DNA from: JAVBSX01 sp051660685
GTDB taxonomy: Bacteria; Planctomycetota; Planctomycetia; Pirellulales; Thermoguttaceae
Direction: 5' to 3'
DNA: 44,711 nucleotides
Assembly: GCA_051660685.1 (NCBI GenBank)
Contig: JBOFQB010000110.1
Location: 1-44,711, forward strand
Shown here: positions 42,914 to 44,711 of the stretch, one piece after another
Numbering within the stretch: position 1 is the first letter of the stretch
Layout: every line of letters starts with the position of its first letter
Made by a program: the position numbers and the translations under genes
Notes under the pieces: generated by a model
What the model was told of the DNA's origin: nothing
Databases searched by the model: none
Seen by the model: the letters and a program-made list of their open reading frames with translations, nothing else

Positions 42914-43390
42914 CTAGCGAAATGACTTGATTGAACTGGTCACAACCCCCCAAATTTCCAACGCCGATTCGTCGGTCAAACGGATTACCCTGAATTGATG
43001 GTTTTCAGGTCGCAATTCAATTCGTTGACGGTCAATAAACAGACGCTTAACCGTTAGTTCCCCGTTCAGAATTGCAATCACGATGTCCCCGGATGAAGGA
43101 ACAAGACTGCGGTCAACAATGAGCAAATCACCGTCAAAAATTCCCGCTCCAATCATGGAATCTCCGCTCACTCGCATAAAAAATGTCGATTCCGGTCTCG
43201 CAACCAAATATCCCGACAGATCAAGATGTTCCCCGACACTGTTTTCAGCAGGAGAGGGAAAACCGGCCGGGATTGTTTCCAACGCAACCGGGCGAACAAT
43301 CGGGTCAATGTCGGTCAGGCCTACATCCACTTTTCTGACAAATCCCTGTTCCAATGTAGGTAACAAGGACGGTTCTAAGGTAGATAACAT
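42914..43390 (-). CDS. umuD: UmuD-like S24 family autoprotease
   Basis: A 158-aa protein close to UmuD, the processed subunit of translesion polymerase V. The cleavage site is Ala42-Gly43 (PAGFPSPAEN). The catalytic dyad is Ser78 (VSGDSMIGAGIFDGDLL) and Lys115 (ELTVKRL). It lacks a LexA-type DNA-binding domain; the N-terminal arm is about 18 residues longer than in E. coli. No umuC is adjacent. It starts 8 bp after folK on the same strand, so it is probably co-transcribed. No SOS box was recognised. Confidence 0.9.
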   Translation of the reverse strand: MLSTLEPSLLPTLEQGFVRKVDVGLTDIDPIVRPVALETIPAGFPSPAENSVGEHLDLSGYLVARPESTFFMRVSGDSMIGAGIFDGDLLIVDRSLVPSSGDIVIAILNGELTVKRLFIDRQRIELRPENHQFRVIRLTDESALEIWGVVTSSIKSFR

Positions 43391-43398
43391 AATGAATT

Positions 43399-43869
43399 CT
43401 AAAATTTCTTAAATAAGGTTGCAAAGAGAGCCGCAACCGTCTGTCCTAAAACCGGATGTCGCATCTCCCGGGCAACTTCAACAGCCGGTTCGAGGACAAA
43501 TCGCCTTATGTGCATTCGAGGATGTGGAATAACGAGCAATTCTGTATTGATTGTATAATCGGCATAAAGCAAAATATCAATATCAATCGTCCGGGGTCCC
43601 CAATACTCATGTCTTACCCGGCCCATTTTTTTTTCAATTTCCTGACATTTTTCGAGCAACATAAAGGGGTCAAGAAGCGTCTCTATCACGCCCGTCGCGT
43701 TCAGGTATTGCGGCTGATTGGGAGGACCTCCTTCTGGTTCGGTTTCGTACAACGAACTTAGGCGGATTGTGCGAGTGTCGTCCAGCTCGTTGATCGCATT
43801 CCATGCTCCTTCAAGTTGTGCTTTGCGATTACCGAGATTCGCACCTAATGCAATGAGGGACAATTCCAT
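43399..43869 (-). CDS. folK: 2-amino-4-hydroxy-6-hydroxymethyldihydropteridine pyrophosphokinase
   Basis: A 156-aa HPPK of folate synthesis, transferring pyrophosphate from ATP to hydroxymethyldihydropterin. Signatures are IALGANLGNR at the start, LYETEPEGGPPNQPQYLNA, and the family motif WGPRTIDIDILLY, followed by IPHPRMHIRRFVLEPA. No folP or folB neighbours are in the window; umuD follows instead. It is divergent from the DksA-like gene. Confidence 0.95.
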   Translation of the reverse strand: MELSLIALGANLGNRKAQLEGAWNAINELDDTRTIRLSSLYETEPEGGPPNQPQYLNATGVIETLLDPFMLLEKCQEIEKKMGRVRHEYWGPRTIDIDILLYADYTINTELLVIPHPRMHIRRFVLEPAVEVAREMRHPVLGQTVAALFATLFKKF

Positions 43870-44021
43870 AAAAATTCAGGTCAACAGACGGAAAAATCAG
43901 TAAATTTTACCCTCTTATCCAACAATCGGTCAGAATATGGTAAACACAACCTATAGTATGGTGAAGCAAAGGACAAGAGGTAGGGTCTGCTTTTCAACTG
44001 TTGTGAAAGGAGAAGGATGAT

Positions 44022-44525
44022 ATGCCAAGTCGATATAAGAATGTCATAAAAAATGTTATACAGACGAAACCGACAAACCGGGATCGAGCAAGGGCGAAAT
44101 CTCTCGAACTCTTGAAAGAAGAATTGTTAGTGCGTCGGGAATCCTTACGACGTGAAATTCAGGGGGAAAAGGCGGACTTCTCAACCTTGTGTGATCGGGA
44201 TATGATTGGTGATATTGCCGAACTGGCCTTAAATTACACGGAAGACGAATTAGATTACCAATTGGCCGAAGTCGGTTCTCGTGAATGGATGCAGATAGAA
44301 CGGGCAATCGAACGGATTAACGAAGGAACTTACGGAGTCTGCGAAATGTGTCAATGTCCGATTCCAATTGCCCGTCTTAAAGCCTTACCTTTTGCTGAAC
44401 GCTGTGTCCGTTGTCAACAATTAGCAGAAGATGAAGCAAGTCGGGAAAATTTTAACGGTTGGAAAACCTACGATTTTGTCAATTCGGGAACCTCTTCAGG
44501 GACTCATGTTTTAGAATACGATTGA
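44022..44525 (+). CDS. DksA/TraR family C4 zinc-finger protein
   Basis: A 167-aa protein with an N-terminal helical part and a C-terminal zinc finger Cys107-X2-Cys110-X17-Cys128-X2-Cys131 (YGVCEMCQCPI, AERCVRCQ). DksA-like proteins enter the RNA polymerase secondary channel and alter promoter response, often with ppGpp. The segment IGDIAELALNYTEDELDYQL corresponds to the coiled-coil region, but I cannot tell DksA from other family members. The ribosome-binding site (aaggagaagga) is strong. Confidence 0.88.
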   Translation: MPSRYKNVIKNVIQTKPTNRDRARAKSLELLKEELLVRRESLRREIQGEKADFSTLCDRDMIGDIAELALNYTEDELDYQLAEVGSREWMQIERAIERINEGTYGVCEMCQCPIPIARLKALPFAERCVRCQQLAEDEASRENFNGWKTYDFVNSGTSSGTHVLEYD

Positions 44526-44706
44526 AAATGGAAGAAAATCGGTGATTGAGGGTTATCTGCTGAGAAGGATGTCAGTCCGCTAACAAGTTTCAGGTTGGGG
44601 AACAATTTTGGCAAAAATTTGGTTTTGGGGCACACAACTCGGTTTTTCTTGCGTATACGAAGATAACGTGAACGATTTACGTCTTTTTCAACGCAAGGAG
44701 GCCAAC

Positions 44707-44711
44707 ATGTC
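44707..44711 (+). CDS. Start of a gene cut by the window edge
   Basis: An ATG at 44707 with a near-perfect Shine-Dalgarno (aaggagg, 44696-44702) is the first codon of a gene continuing past the window. Nothing can be said of its product. Confidence 0.5.

Overview
The window reads as a chromosomal segment of a low-GC member of the Planctomycetota. This is an inference from gene content. It carries several secreted or membrane families that are common in that phylum: a DUF4159 protein with a terpene-cyclase-like N-terminus, a DUF1570 gluzincin, a two-propeller WD40 protein, a ceramidase-like secreted protein, a Tat-exported sugar-isomerase-like TIM barrel and a GT39-type membrane protein. It also has an L9 with a basic N-terminal extension, a complete Na+-translocating NQR complex and an EpmA ligase. 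Coding density is high and most genes lie on the + strand. No rRNA, tRNA, CRISPR array or transposase gene was seen.

Layout. 1-442: an insertion-like non-coding element (14-bp terminal inverted repeats, 8-bp direct repeats, nested hairpins), then a 21-bp repeat that recurs at the far end of the window. 443-1780: a CinA-like protein. 2491-10528: the nqr cluster nqrABC-nqrDEF, interrupted between nqrC and nqrD by two tandem copies of a two-gene cassette (6314-7678) that looks like a HicB/HicA-type toxin-antitoxin pair. A terminator-like hairpin follows the cassettes. 10595-15144: an unrecognised polytopic membrane protein, the DUF4159 protein and rsmE. 15212-15850 (-): a lineage-type hypothetical protein. 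16181-22769: a giant AsmA-like protein, argJ and epmA. 23071-25687: the ceramidase-like and sugar-isomerase-like exported proteins. 25893-29077: translation and replication housekeeping genes rplY, pth, rpsF, ssb and rplI. The usual rpsR is absent, and a foldable leader precedes rpsF. 29092-33862: DUF1570 protease, acyltransferase 3 and GT39, a cell-surface group. 34190-35884: an RRM protein converging on mnmA and a small lipoprotein across a shared terminator. 36370-41393: an ABC-2 permease, the WD40 protein and a secreted protein of unknown function. 41530-43869 (-): metallophosphoesterase, umuD and folK. 44022-44525: a DksA/TraR zinc-finger protein. The first codon of another gene sits at the right edge.

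The most unusual part is the duplicated toxin-antitoxin-like cassette inside the respiratory nqr operon. Its outer ends are almost identical between copies while the central parts (antitoxin body and toxin N-terminal half) have diverged. Other non-coding signals deserve attention. Short G-rich tracts follow several stop codons, and C-rich tracts precede several start codons. There are two putative insertion remnants. In-frame tandem repeats of 21 or 60 nt occur in three genes.
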